Below are positions 17,093 to 24,962 of a DNA stretch of 25,576 nucleotides, piece after piece. How positions within the stretch are numbered: the stretch's first letter is position 1; the number at the start of each line of letters is the position of its first letter. The notes beneath the pieces are model-generated. The model was not told where the DNA came from. It was given only the letters and a program-made list of their open reading frames with translations, and searched no databases. This DNA is from CAZGSN01 sp964371655 (GTDB taxonomy: Bacteria > Desulfobacterota > Binatia > HRBIN30): the NCBI GenBank assembly GCA_964371655.1, contig CAYJOD010000090.1, positions 1 through 25,576 on the forward strand, written 5' to 3'. Made by a program: the position numbers and the translations under genes.

Positions 17093-17893
17093 CTACGCGC
17101 TTTCCGGTCCTTCCAGGGAAATCTCGGGAACGGTCGCGACGGCGCGTTGCATGGCGGCGACGATGGCGCGCGCCGCGGCGGCGGGATCCACCGCATCGCG
17201 AATCGGCTGGCCGACGACGAGGTAGTCGGCGCCGGCGCGTATGGCCGCTTCCGGGGTCGCGGGCGGGTAGTCGTCGCTCGGGGCGGGCTCCGATTCTTCC
17301 GGGCGAATCCCGGGCGTGACGATCAGAAACCCGGATCCACAAAGCTTTCGGATCGGCTCCGCCTCCTGCGGCGGCGCCACCACCCCGTCCATCGCCGCCT
17401 CCCGGGCGAGAAGCGCGAGGCGCGACACCTGGTCCTGGATCTCTCCGCTCACACCGATGCGTTGCAGATCGTCGTGGCTGAGGCTGGTCAGCACCGTCAC
17501 CGCAAGCACCTTCGGCCTCCGCAGGTTCTCGGTGCGGCAAACGCGCCCGACCTCGCTCACCGTGCGCTGCATCATGTCGAGGCTGCCGGAGGCGTGCAGA
17601 TCGAACATGCGGACGCCGAGACGGGTCGCCTCGACCCCGGCCTTGGCGACGGTGCGCGGAACATCATGGAACTTGAGATCGAGGAAAACTTCGCTGCCGT
17701 AGTCACGCACCATTTGCACCACCGCCGGGCCGCAGTGCATGAAGAGCTGCTTGCCGATCTTGAACATCCCGACTTCGCTGCGCAGCGTTTGCACGAGCTG
17801 GGTGGCCTCGGGGAGGGTGCCGACGTCGAGGGAAACGATCAGCCGGCCGCGCATGCCCGCGGCGCGGCGGTGAAATGGCCAATAGGTCTTCAT
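17093..17893 (-). CDS. pyrF: Orotidine 5'-phosphate decarboxylase
   Basis: Converts OMP to UMP, the last step of de novo UMP synthesis. The catalytic Asp-Lys-X-X-Asp set is in DLKFHDVP (Asp72, Lys74, Asp77 from the 17893 start). The phosphate-binding segments VTPGIRPE and ADYLVVGQPIRDA follow in the expected order. Length 266 aa is slightly above the usual ~230-245, with a C-terminal tail EISLEGPESA. The longest open frame starts at 17971, but those extra 26 residues translate a repeat arm (17915-17946), so I reject it. ATG 17893 is preceded by AGCGAG. ATG 17854 (MRGRLIVSLDV, 253 aa) is an equally fair start. proS lies upstream on the same strand, with the family C repeat in the gap. Confidence 0.92.
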   Translation of the reverse strand: MKTYWPFHRRAAGMRGRLIVSLDVGTLPEATQLVQTLRSEVGMFKIGKQLFMHCGPAVVQMVRDYGSEVFLDLKFHDVPRTVAKAGVEATRLGVRMFDLHASGSLDMMQRTVSEVGRVCRTENLRRPKVLAVTVLTSLSHDDLQRIGVSGEIQDQVSRLALLAREAAMDGVVAPPQEAEPIRKLCGSGFLIVTPGIRPEESEPAPSDDYPPATPEAAIRAGADYLVVGQPIRDAVDPAAAARAIVAAMQRAVATVPEISLEGPESA

Positions 17894-17914
17894 CTCGCTC
17901 TGAACTACAAGAAT

Positions 17915-18041
17915 TTCACCACAGAGGACACAGCGTTCACAGAGGGAGAAGAGACTCAGGAACCCAGGCAAGTGGTTTGACGGCGCAGCATCGTCAGACG
18001 TCCTTATCCGCCCTCTGTGACCTCTGTGTCCTCTGTGGTGA
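17915..18041. repeat. Paired-arm inverted repeat, family C (CACCACAGAGGACACAG)
   Basis: Left arm 17915-17946 begins TTCACCACAGAGGACACAGC. Right arm 18011-18041 begins CCCTCTGTGACCTCTGTGTC and ends CTCTGTGGTGA, matching the reverse complement with only a few differences over ~31 bp. The arms are built of ~10 bp reiterations (ACACAGAGG) and are about 64 bases apart, between proS and pyrF. Confidence 0.85.
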
Positions 18042-18055
18042 GAACCGCTGCCGAA

Positions 18056-19768
18056 CTACTCGAGCGCTTTGCGAACGATGCCGGTCACCCGTTCCACGGC
18101 ATCCGCCAGCGGCAGGTCCTGCGCCTGTTTGTCGGTCCGCGGTTTGAGCTCGACGCAGCCGCGATCCAAGCTCTTTGCACCGATGGTGATGCGCAACGGC
18201 GCGCCGATCAAGTCGGCATCCTTGAACTTGATTCCCGGCCGCTCGTCGCGGTCGTCGAGTAAGACATCGATGCCGGCGGCCTGCAGGTTGCGGTACAGAT
18301 CCTCCGCCGTTTGGCGCATACGTTCGTCGTTCCAACTGACCGGCACGATGGCGACCTGCGCCGGGGCTAGGGCCATCGGCCAGATGATGCCGTTGTCGTC
18401 ATGGCTCTGTTCGACCGCTGCCGCTGCCGTGCGCGTGATGCCGATGCCGTAGCAACCCATTTCGACGGGCTTCTCCTGGCCGGCGGCGTCGAGGAACGTC
18501 GCCTTCATCGGCGTGCTGTACTTGGTGCCGAGGTTGAAGATGTTGCCGACCTCGATACCGCGGTGACCGTCGAAGGTGCCACCGTCGCAGCGTGGGCACG
18601 GATCACCGGCGCGCGCCAGACGGATGTCACCGAACTCGACCTTCGGGAAGTCACGTGCCTGCTCGACGCCGACGAAATGATGGTCGGTTTCGTTGGCGCC
18701 CGCGACCGCCGCCGTGATCCCGCGTAGCGCCTGATCGGCGATGATGCGCACGCCGAGGCCAACCGGCCCGGCAAAGCCGACCTCCGCCCCGGTCGCACGC
18801 TGCACGGTCGCGGCGTCGGCCATCACGATCGCGCCGACGCCGAGCACGGTGCGCAGCTTGATCTCGCTGAGCTCATGGTCGCCGCGCACCAGGGCGGCGA
18901 TGGTCTCACCGGTGTTGGTCGTGCACAGCAAGGTCTTGATGAATCGCTCCGGCGGCTCGGCGAGAAAGGCGCTGACCTCTTCGATCGTGCGCTTCTCCGG
19001 CGTGCGCACCTTCTTGAGTGTCTGCGACGCGGCCGGGGCGGCGGCGTGAGCGCCGATCGCCGCCTTCTCGACGTTGGCAGCGTACTCGCACTTGCTGCAG
19101 CTGACGATCGCATCCTCGCCCGACTCGGCGAGCACCTGGAACTCATGCGCCTGGTGGCCGCCGATAGCGCCGGTATCCGACTCGACCTGGCGCGTGCTCA
19201 GACCGCAGCGGTCGAAGATGCGTTTGTACGTGTCGGCCATGAGCTGGTACTCGCGACGCGCATCCTCGGCATCGGCGTGGAACGAGTAGGCATCTTTCAT
19301 GATGAACTCGCGGCCACGCATCAGGCCGAAGCGCGGACGCACTTCGTCGCGGAATTTTACCTGGATCTGATAGAGATTCAGAGGTAGCTCGCGGTACGAA
19401 CGCACCTCGCGGCGAACGATGTCGGTGACCAGCTCTTCGTGCGTTGGGCCAAAGCAGAAGTCGCGATCGTTGCGGTCCTTCATGCGCAGCAGCTCGGGAC
19501 CGTACTTCTCCCAGCGGCCGCTTTCCTGCCACAGCTCGGCCGGGCACACGGCCGGCATCAAAATCTCCTGGGCACCGGCGCGGTCCATCTCGGTGCGCAC
19601 GATCTGCTCGACCTTCCGTACCACCCGCAACCCCAGCGGCAGGAAGTCGTAGATGCCGCGCACGACCTGTCGGATCATGCCGGCACGGACCATGAGTTTA
19701 TGACTGACGACCTCCGCGTCGGCGGGGTCTTCCTTCAACGTCGGGATCAAAGATTGGCGGTAGCGCAT
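18056..19768 (-). CDS. proS: Prolyl-tRNA synthetase (bacterial type with editing insert)
   Basis: Charges tRNA-Pro with proline. The 570-residue length and layout fit the bacterial ProS: N-terminal MRYRQSLIPTLKEDPADAEV, class II motif 2 region ~138-161 (FRDEVRPRFGLMRGREFIMK), an editing (INS) domain at ~225-400 with DHHFVGVEQARDF, motif 3 near 438-446 (GCYGIGITR), then an anticodon-binding domain ~475-570. The editing insert removes misacylated Ala-tRNA-Pro in this type. A pair of Cys-X2-Cys motifs (CSKC ~224-227, CPRC ~391-394) lies in the insert; this could bind metal, but that is inference. ATG 19768 is chosen because it gives the typical MRYSQ-like start; no ribosome site is seen. It is divergent from kdsB. 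Confidence 0.95.
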   Translation of the reverse strand: MRYRQSLIPTLKEDPADAEVVSHKLMVRAGMIRQVVRGIYDFLPLGLRVVRKVEQIVRTEMDRAGAQEILMPAVCPAELWQESGRWEKYGPELLRMKDRNDRDFCFGPTHEELVTDIVRREVRSYRELPLNLYQIQVKFRDEVRPRFGLMRGREFIMKDAYSFHADAEDARREYQLMADTYKRIFDRCGLSTRQVESDTGAIGGHQAHEFQVLAESGEDAIVSCSKCEYAANVEKAAIGAHAAAPAASQTLKKVRTPEKRTIEEVSAFLAEPPERFIKTLLCTTNTGETIAALVRGDHELSEIKLRTVLGVGAIVMADAATVQRATGAEVGFAGPVGLGVRIIADQALRGITAAVAGANETDHHFVGVEQARDFPKVEFGDIRLARAGDPCPRCDGGTFDGHRGIEVGNIFNLGTKYSTPMKATFLDAAGQEKPVEMGCYGIGITRTAAAAVEQSHDDNGIIWPMALAPAQVAIVPVSWNDERMRQTAEDLYRNLQAAGIDVLLDDRDERPGIKFKDADLIGAPLRITIGAKSLDRGCVELKPRTDKQAQDLPLADAVERVTGIVRKALE

Positions 19769-19861
19769 GCGTGCCGCGACCTTAATGGCAGAATGCGGGA
19801 CAGGTCAAGGACGGTGAGGGGGAAACGGTAGGCGAGCGGGACAGGCCCCCCTAACATGCCG

Positions 19862-19957
19862 GGAAAATGGAAAACAGGAAACGGAAAACCGGAGATGGAG
19901 AACCGGCGAATTGGCTGGTTCCCAGTTTCCGGCTTCCTGTCTCCGGTTTTCCATTTG
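19862..19957. repeat. Family A palindromic element, copy A4
   Basis: The left arm, beginning ATGGAAAACAGGAAACGGAA at 19867 and continuing with ACCGGAGATGGAGAACCGG, matches the A1 arm with about four changes over 50 bp. The right arm ends CTCCGGTTTTCCATTTG. This is the only copy placed between two 5' gene ends. Confidence 0.88.
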
Positions 19958-19990
19958 ATTTGCGCGAAGACCGGGGGGTGGGTCACCCAT

Positions 19991-20092
19991 TGTCATTCCG
20001 AGCCGTCGCAATTTCCGCGGCGAGGAATCTTCCGGCGGCCACGGTGGGCACGACATTCCACTGCAGATCCCTCGCTTCGCTCGGGATGACAT
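19991..20092. repeat. TCATTCCGAG...CGGGATGACA repeat
   Basis: Begins TGTCATTCCGAG and ends GCTCGGGATGACA, with GCGAGGAATCT and AGATCCCTCGCTTCGCTCGG inside. The ends form an inverted pair (TGTCATTCCGAG vs CTCGGGATGACA). I recall this word set as common between genes in many bacteria. Confidence 0.7.
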
Positions 20093-20203
20093 CGAGCGAA
20101 AGTATCAAACAGGCCCACCACGGACGACCGAGCCCGCTTTGACTTGGCGTCCGGCTCTGATAGTAGGACGTTCCGTACTCGCTCTGATACGGATTCCAAA
20201 TTG

Positions 20204-20953
20204 ATGGCCTCTATCGTCGCTTTGATACCTGCACGCTACGAGTCCACCCGTCTCCCTGGAAAGCCTCTCGCAGAAATCAACGGTAAGCCGATGATCCAGC
20301 ACGTGTACGAACGCACCCGCGCGATCGCGGCGGTGCAACGCGTTCTGGTTGCCACGGACGACGAGCGTATTGCCGACGTCGTCCGCGGCTTCGACGGCGA
20401 CGTGGTCATGACGAGGGCATCGCATGCGTCCGGTACCGATCGTATCGCCGAGGTCGCAGCTACTCTCGATGCGGAAATCATCGTCAACGTCCAAGGCGAT
20501 CTGCCGTTTCTGCAAGCGCCACTGCTGACCGCAGCGCTCGATCTCATGCGCGCCGATCCGTCGTTGCCGATGGCGACGGTGAAGACCGCGATTCGTTCTG
20601 CGGCCGAGATGGCCAACCCCAACGTCGTCAAAGTGGTCACCGATCGCGATGCCTACGCGCTCTACTTCTCGCGCAGCCCGTTGCCATTTTGGCGCGACGG
20701 CGACGGCCTCGCCGCCGGCGCCGCGGACGTGCTCGGCTATAAACACATCGGTCTCTATGTCTACCGCCGCGATTTCTTGTTAACCTTCGCCAAGCTTGCA
20801 CCGACGCCCCTGGAACGCGCCGAAAAACTTGAGCAGCTGCGGGCATTGGAATGCGGATTTCGCATTCGCGTCGCCGAGACCGATGCCGGCTTGGGCGTGG
20901 AAGTGGATACGCCGGAGGATTTGCAACGGGCTCGGAACGTCAAAATCGAATGA
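20204..20953 (+). CDS. kdsB: 3-deoxy-manno-octulosonate cytidylyltransferase (CMP-Kdo synthetase)
   Basis: Activates Kdo with CTP to CMP-Kdo for lipopolysaccharide synthesis. The 249-residue protein has IPARYESTRLPGKPL (8-22), LVATDDERI, SGTDRIAEV (76-84), NVQGDLPF (95-102) with metal-binding Asp99, and HIGLYVYRR with LEQLRALECG near the end. The family usually reads QGDEPL at the Asp; here Leu follows the Asp instead of Glu. I recall Leu variants in some lineages, so it may still be active. ATG 20204 starts the fold at once; TTG 20201 is an in-frame alternative and no ribosome site is visible. pyrG follows after 14 bases, so this is the first gene of the kdsB-pyrG-kdsA-kdsD run. Confidence 0.93.
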   Translation: MASIVALIPARYESTRLPGKPLAEINGKPMIQHVYERTRAIAAVQRVLVATDDERIADVVRGFDGDVVMTRASHASGTDRIAEVAATLDAEIIVNVQGDLPFLQAPLLTAALDLMRADPSLPMATVKTAIRSAAEMANPNVVKVVTDRDAYALYFSRSPLPFWRDGDGLAAGAADVLGYKHIGLYVYRRDFLLTFAKLAPTPLERAEKLEQLRALECGFRIRVAETDAGLGVEVDTPEDLQRARNVKIE

Positions 20954-20967
20954 GGGAGGAGGGGCAG

Positions 20968-22626
20968 ATGGCTACAGAAAGAGTGCGCACCAAGTTTATT
21001 TTCGTCACCGGTGGCGTCGTCTCGTCATTGGGCAAAGGGTTGGCCTCGGCGTCGATCGGTACGCTGCTGGAGAGCCGCGGCTTGAAGGTGACCATCGTCA
21101 AGATGGATCCCTACATCAACGTCGACCCGGGCACGATGAGCCCCTTCCAGCACGGCGAGGTCTTCGTCACCGACGACGGCGCCGAAACCGATCTCGACCT
21201 CGGCCATTACGAGCGCTTCCTGACCTCGCGCATGTCGCAGCGCAACAACTTCACCACCGGCCAAGTCTACGATCGCGTCATCGCCAACGAACGCAACGGC
21301 GAGTACCTTGGGGGCACGGTTCAGGTGATCCCGCACATTACCGACGAGATCAAGCGCCGCATTCTCGAAGCGGCGGACGGCTACGACGTGTGTATCGGTG
21401 AGGTCGGTGGCACGGTCGGCGACATCGAGAGCTTGCCCTTCCTCGAAGCGATTCGCGAGTTCCGTTGGGACCGCGGGCGCGAGAGCGTTCTCTACGTGCA
21501 CCTCACCCTGGTGCCGTTCATCAGCACCGCCGGCGAGGTGAAGACCAAGCCCACGCAGCACAGCGTCAAGGAGCTGACCGGTCTCGGCATCCAGCCCGAT
21601 CTCTTGCTGTGCCGCACCGATCGCCAGCTCGATCGCAAGATCAAGGCGAAGATCGCGCACTTCTGCAACGTCGACGAAAACTGTGTGATCACCGCGCGCG
21701 ATTGCGACAGCATCTACGAGGTGCCCCTCCTCTTCCACGAAGAAGGGCTCGACGAGCGGGTCGTCGACAAGCTCAACATGTGGACGGGTGGGCCCAACCT
21801 CAGCCGCTGGGTGAAGGTGGTGCAGACCGTCAAGAGCCCGAAGGACACCATTCGTATCGCCATGGTCGGCAAGTACGCCAACCTCGCCGAATCGTACAAG
21901 AGCTTGCACGAGGCGCTGGTCCACGGCGGTATTGCCAACGAAGTGAGGGTGGAGATCGATTACGTCGATTCGGAAAAACTCGAGGAGACCGGTATCCCCG
22001 TCGAGGTCAAACGCGCCGACGGTATCCTGGTGCCGATGGGCTTCGGGCCGCGCGGTACCGAGGGTAAGATCACCACGGTTCATTACGCACGTGAGGAGAA
22101 GGTCCCGTTCCTCGGCATCTGCTTCGGTATGCAGATGGCGGTGATCGAGTTTGCGCGCAACGTCTGCGGGCTCGAGCGGGCGAATTCGACGGAAGTCGAC
22201 GAGAACACTCCGTACCCGGTGATTCACATGATGACCGAGCAGCGCAACGTCGTGCGCAAGGGCGGGACCATGCGTCTCGGCGCCTACGACTGCATCCTGC
22301 GCGACGGTTCGCTGGCCTACAAGCTCTACGGCGAGCGCAAGATCAGCGAGCGCCATCGCCATCGCTACGAGGTCAACAACGAGTATCGGCCGCTGCTCAG
22401 CAAGCACGGCCTGATTTTCGGCGGGCTGTCGCCCGACGAATCCCTGGTGGAGATGATCGAGCTTGCCGACCATCCGTTCTTCCTCGCCAGCCAGTTCCAT
22501 CCGGAGTTCAAGTCGCGTCCGTCCGATCCGCATCCGATGTTCAAAGGTTTCATTCGCGCCGCGCTGCAGCACAAGGCCGGCGTCAAACGCGCGCCGGTTC
22601 TCAGTGCCGTCGCGGGTTCGCGATAG
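20968..22626 (+). CDS. pyrG: CTP synthase (glutamine-hydrolysing)
   Basis: Makes CTP from UTP, ATP and glutamine. The 552-residue length is typical. The N-terminal synthetase domain starts FIFVTGGVVSSLGKGLASAS, with MDPYINVDPGTMSP and GGTVGDIES. The C-terminal glutamine amidotransferase domain has the nucleophile Cys385 in GICFGMQ and the His511/Glu513 pair in FHPEF. ATG 20968 has GGGAGGAGGGG at 20953-20964; a longer frame from 20851 overlaps kdsB and is rejected. It sits between kdsB and kdsA. KdsB consumes CTP, so the pairing is functional. kdsA starts one base after its stop, so the two are almost surely co-transcribed and coupled. Confidence 0.97.
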   Translation: MATERVRTKFIFVTGGVVSSLGKGLASASIGTLLESRGLKVTIVKMDPYINVDPGTMSPFQHGEVFVTDDGAETDLDLGHYERFLTSRMSQRNNFTTGQVYDRVIANERNGEYLGGTVQVIPHITDEIKRRILEAADGYDVCIGEVGGTVGDIESLPFLEAIREFRWDRGRESVLYVHLTLVPFISTAGEVKTKPTQHSVKELTGLGIQPDLLLCRTDRQLDRKIKAKIAHFCNVDENCVITARDCDSIYEVPLLFHEEGLDERVVDKLNMWTGGPNLSRWVKVVQTVKSPKDTIRIAMVGKYANLAESYKSLHEALVHGGIANEVRVEIDYVDSEKLEETGIPVEVKRADGILVPMGFGPRGTEGKITTVHYAREEKVPFLGICFGMQMAVIEFARNVCGLERANSTEVDENTPYPVIHMMTEQRNVVRKGGTMRLGAYDCILRDGSLAYKLYGERKISERHRHRYEVNNEYRPLLSKHGLIFGGLSPDESLVEMIELADHPFFLASQFHPEFKSRPSDPHPMFKGFIRAALQHKAGVKRAPVLSAVAGSR

Positions 22627-22627
22627 G

Positions 22628-23458
22628 ATGAGTGGGACCCGGGAAGTCGCCGTCGGCCCGGTGCGTATCGGGGCCGGGCGACCCTTTGCCTTCATCGCCG
22701 GCCCGTGTGTGATCGAAAGCCGCGATCATTGTCTGCGCCATGCGCAGGCACTGCAGACCATTGCCGACCGCGTCGGGGTTCCGTTTATCTTCAAGTCGTC
22801 TTTCGACAAGGCCAACCGTACCTCGCTGTCCTCGTTCCGCGGCGTCGGCCTGCACGAGGGGCTCGAGGTCTTGGCCGCGGTGAAGCGTCAGGTGGGCGCG
22901 CCGGTTCTCACCGACGTCCACGAGGCGAGTCAGGTGGAAGCCATCGCCGCGGTTGTCGACGTGTTGCAGACGCCGGCGTTTCTGTGCCGGCAGACGGACT
23001 TCCTGCTCGCCGTGGCGCGCGGCGGTAAGCCGGTGAACGTGAAGAAGGGCCAGTTTCTGGCGCCGTGGGACATGGGCCCGGTGCTGGAAAAGCTGGCCAG
23101 CACCGGGAATGAGCAGCTGATGGTGACCGAGCGCGGCTACGCGTTTGGCTACAACAACCTCGTCGTCGATATGCGCTCGCTCGCGGTCATGGCGCAGTTC
23201 GGTTACCCGGTCATCTACGATGCCGGCCATAGCGTGCAGCTCCCGGGAGGGCAGGGGACGGCGTCGGGTGGGCAGCGCCAGTTCATTCGCGCTCTGGCGC
23301 GGGCGGCGGTGGCGGTCGGTGTCGATGCGGTGTTCCTCGAGGTGCACGAAGACCCGGATCGGGCGCAAAGCGACGGGCCCAATTCATATCGTCTCGATCA
23401 GGTCGAAGAGCTGCTGAAGGAGCTCAAGCGCATCGATGCGGTTGCCAAGGGAGGGTGA
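22628..23458 (+). CDS. kdsA: 3-deoxy-8-phosphooctulonate synthase (metal-dependent type)
   Basis: Condenses arabinose-5-phosphate and phosphoenolpyruvate to Kdo-8-phosphate. The 276-residue protein has KSSFDKANRTS (55-65), TDVHEASQ, NVKKGQFLAPWDMG, GYNNLVVDMR, DAGHSVQLPGG and FLEVHEDP. AGPCVIES puts Cys27 at the position of the metal ligand of the Aquifex-type enzyme, whereas E. coli KdsA has Asn there. With the His of DAGHS and Glu of LEVHE, it should be the metal-dependent class II form. ATG 22628 follows the pyrG stop by one base; the Shine-Dalgarno would be within pyrG and is weak, so translational coupling is likely. The longer frame from 22463 overlaps pyrG and is rejected. kdsD follows after 228 bases holding repeat F. 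Confidence 0.95.
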   Translation: MSGTREVAVGPVRIGAGRPFAFIAGPCVIESRDHCLRHAQALQTIADRVGVPFIFKSSFDKANRTSLSSFRGVGLHEGLEVLAAVKRQVGAPVLTDVHEASQVEAIAAVVDVLQTPAFLCRQTDFLLAVARGGKPVNVKKGQFLAPWDMGPVLEKLASTGNEQLMVTERGYAFGYNNLVVDMRSLAVMAQFGYPVIYDAGHSVQLPGGQGTASGGQRQFIRALARAAVAVGVDAVFLEVHEDPDRAQSDGPNSYRLDQVEELLKELKRIDAVAKGG

Positions 23459-23532
23459 GATGCGGGGTCGTGGCGAAAAGCGGCGGGGGTTTCGATGCGG
23501 TGCGGGCATGCCGTTGCGAATTTCAGGGGCTG

Positions 23533-23636
23533 CGAAAAGATGGCTCTCAGGCCTCGGGCCTCAGGCTTCGGGGTCCGGACTCTTTTCGTTCTTTCTGAAG
23601 CCTGAGGCCCGACGTCTGAGGCCCGGACGAAAAGAT
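23533..23636. repeat. Inverted-repeat element F with flanking CGAAAAGAT
   Basis: Arms 23546-23569 and 23597-23620 (24 bp each, 22 matching as reverse complements) surround a 27-base loop. The right arm begins GAAGCCTGAGGCCCGACG. The 9-mer CGAAAAGAT occurs in the same sense just outside each end (23533-23541 and 23628-23636). The inverted TCTTTTCG lies in the loop (23581-23588). It separates kdsA and kdsD. Confidence 0.85.
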
Positions 23637-23686
23637 CACACGCTCTCAGGCGACGAGCTCTTGCTCGTTCGTGGACCGACACCAAC

Positions 23687-24700
23687 ATGCCGGTAGGAAA
23701 ACAAAAGGCCCGGCGCGCGCCGTCGGCGCGGCGCCCGCGCGACAGCGAAGACGTGCGTCGCGCCCGCCGCGTTCTCGCCATCGAGGCGCGGGCGATCGCG
23801 GCGGTGGCGGAGAAGCTCGATCAACGTTTCGATCGTGCCGTGGAGATCCTGCAACGCTGCAAGGGTAAAGTCGTGGTCACCGGCCTCGGGAAGTCGGGGC
23901 TCATCTGCCGCAAGATCGCGGCAACGCTGACCAGCACGGGTACGCCGGCCGTGTTCCTGCACGCGGCCGAAGCCGTGCACGGCGACGCCGGGGTGTTCGT
24001 TCGCGGTGACGTTGTGATCGCGCTTTCGACCAGCGGCGAAACCGAAGTGGTTCGTCTGGTGCCGATCCTCAAGCGCCTCGATCTGCCGCTGATCGCGTTC
24101 ACCGGTCGTGCCGGCTCGACCCTGGGACGTGCCGCCGACGTCGTCCTCGACGCCGGCGTCGAAGAGGAGGCGTGTCCGATGAACCTCGCGCCGACGGCGA
24201 GCACGACGGTGGCGCTCGCGCTCGGTGACGCCTTGGCTGTGGCCCTGCTCGAGCGCAAAGGGTTTGGCCCGCAGGACTTCGCCGTCTTGCATCCCGGCGG
24301 TGCGTTGGGCCGCCGTCTCATGAAGGTGGAAGAGTTGATGCATCGAGGCGTGGACGTGCCGTTGGTTGGCCTCGAAGCATCGTTCCGCGACACGTTGATG
24401 GAGATCAGCGGCAAGCGGCTCGGCATCACCGGGGTTGTCGATCGCCACGGCGACCTTGTCGGCGCGATCACCGACGGTGACCTGCGCCGCGCCATGGAAC
24501 GTATCGACGACATCCGCTCGACCCGCGCCACCGACCTGATGACCCATGATCCGAAAACGATACCCGCGTCGGCGCTCGCCGAGCGCGCGGTGGCGCTGAT
24601 GGAAGGAAAGATCACGGCGCTCTTTGTCCTCGAAGATGCCACGCGCAAGCCGGTGGGCGTGATTCATCTCCACGACCTACTCAAGGCTGGGGTGGTGTGA
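23687..24700 (+). CDS. kdsD: Arabinose-5-phosphate isomerase (KpsF/GutQ family, SIS plus CBS domains)
   Basis: Isomerises ribulose-5-phosphate to arabinose-5-phosphate, the first committed step toward Kdo. The 337-residue protein has a SIS domain (~43-175) with GLGKSGLI (Lys69), HAAEAVHGD, STSGETEVV (Glu118), and LHPGG with His202. Two CBS domains follow (~215-337: MHRGVDVPLV, GVVDRHGDLVGAITDGDLRR, MTHDPKTI, VIHLHDLLKAG). The Lys, Glu and His positions agree with the catalytic residues described for E. coli KdsD by relative spacing. The Arg-rich N-terminus (1-25) is longer than usual. ATG 23687 has no clear ribosome site. It follows kdsA on the same strand. It is 4-5 bases upstream of repeat A5. 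Confidence 0.93.
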   Translation: MPVGKQKARRAPSARRPRDSEDVRRARRVLAIEARAIAAVAEKLDQRFDRAVEILQRCKGKVVVTGLGKSGLICRKIAATLTSTGTPAVFLHAAEAVHGDAGVFVRGDVVIALSTSGETEVVRLVPILKRLDLPLIAFTGRAGSTLGRAADVVLDAGVEEEACPMNLAPTASTTVALALGDALAVALLERKGFGPQDFAVLHPGGALGRRLMKVEELMHRGVDVPLVGLEASFRDTLMEISGKRLGITGVVDRHGDLVGAITDGDLRRAMERIDDIRSTRATDLMTHDPKTIPASALAERAVALMEGKITALFVLEDATRKPVGVIHLHDLLKAGVV

Positions 24701-24704
24701 AGCA

Positions 24705-24811
24705 CGGAAACGAAATGGAAAACGGGAAACAGGAAGCCGGGAACTGGAAACGGGTCAATTTGCCGGTTCTCCATCTCCGGTTTTCGGTTTCCTGTTTTCC
24801 ATTTCTTCCTG
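24705..24811. repeat. Family A palindromic element, copy A5
   Basis: Positions 24753-24811 are the reverse complement of 4087-4145 with a single difference in 59. The other arm (GAAATGGAAAACGGGAAACAGG...) is more diverged. It starts just after the kdsD stop. Confidence 0.92.
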
Positions 24812-24962
24812 TTCGGTGCCGGTTGCTCCGGGATAGCGTGTTGGCCGTTCGTAACCGTCCCGCCTCCCACGCTACCCGCCTGCCGTAACCCTCGGGTCCT
24901 TGGAGTCCCTTGAGTCCCCGACCGCCAACGCTAACTTCGCCGGCCCGATTACGGAGGAGGGT

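Larger units (their letters stand above)
19769..20203. other. Divergent intergenic region with repeats A4 and I
   Basis: A 435-base gap that must carry the proS and kdsB promoters. It contains family A copy A4 (19862-19957) and a CATTCCGAG/CGGGATGAC repeat at 19991-20092. I cannot point to promoter boxes. No gene is supported. Confidence 0.6.

Noticed and set aside
21025..22695. A 556-codon frame antisense to pyrG and another at 10083-11174
   Set aside because: Both are antisense to well-identified genes and have the biased His/Asp/Glu composition of GC-rich mirror frames.
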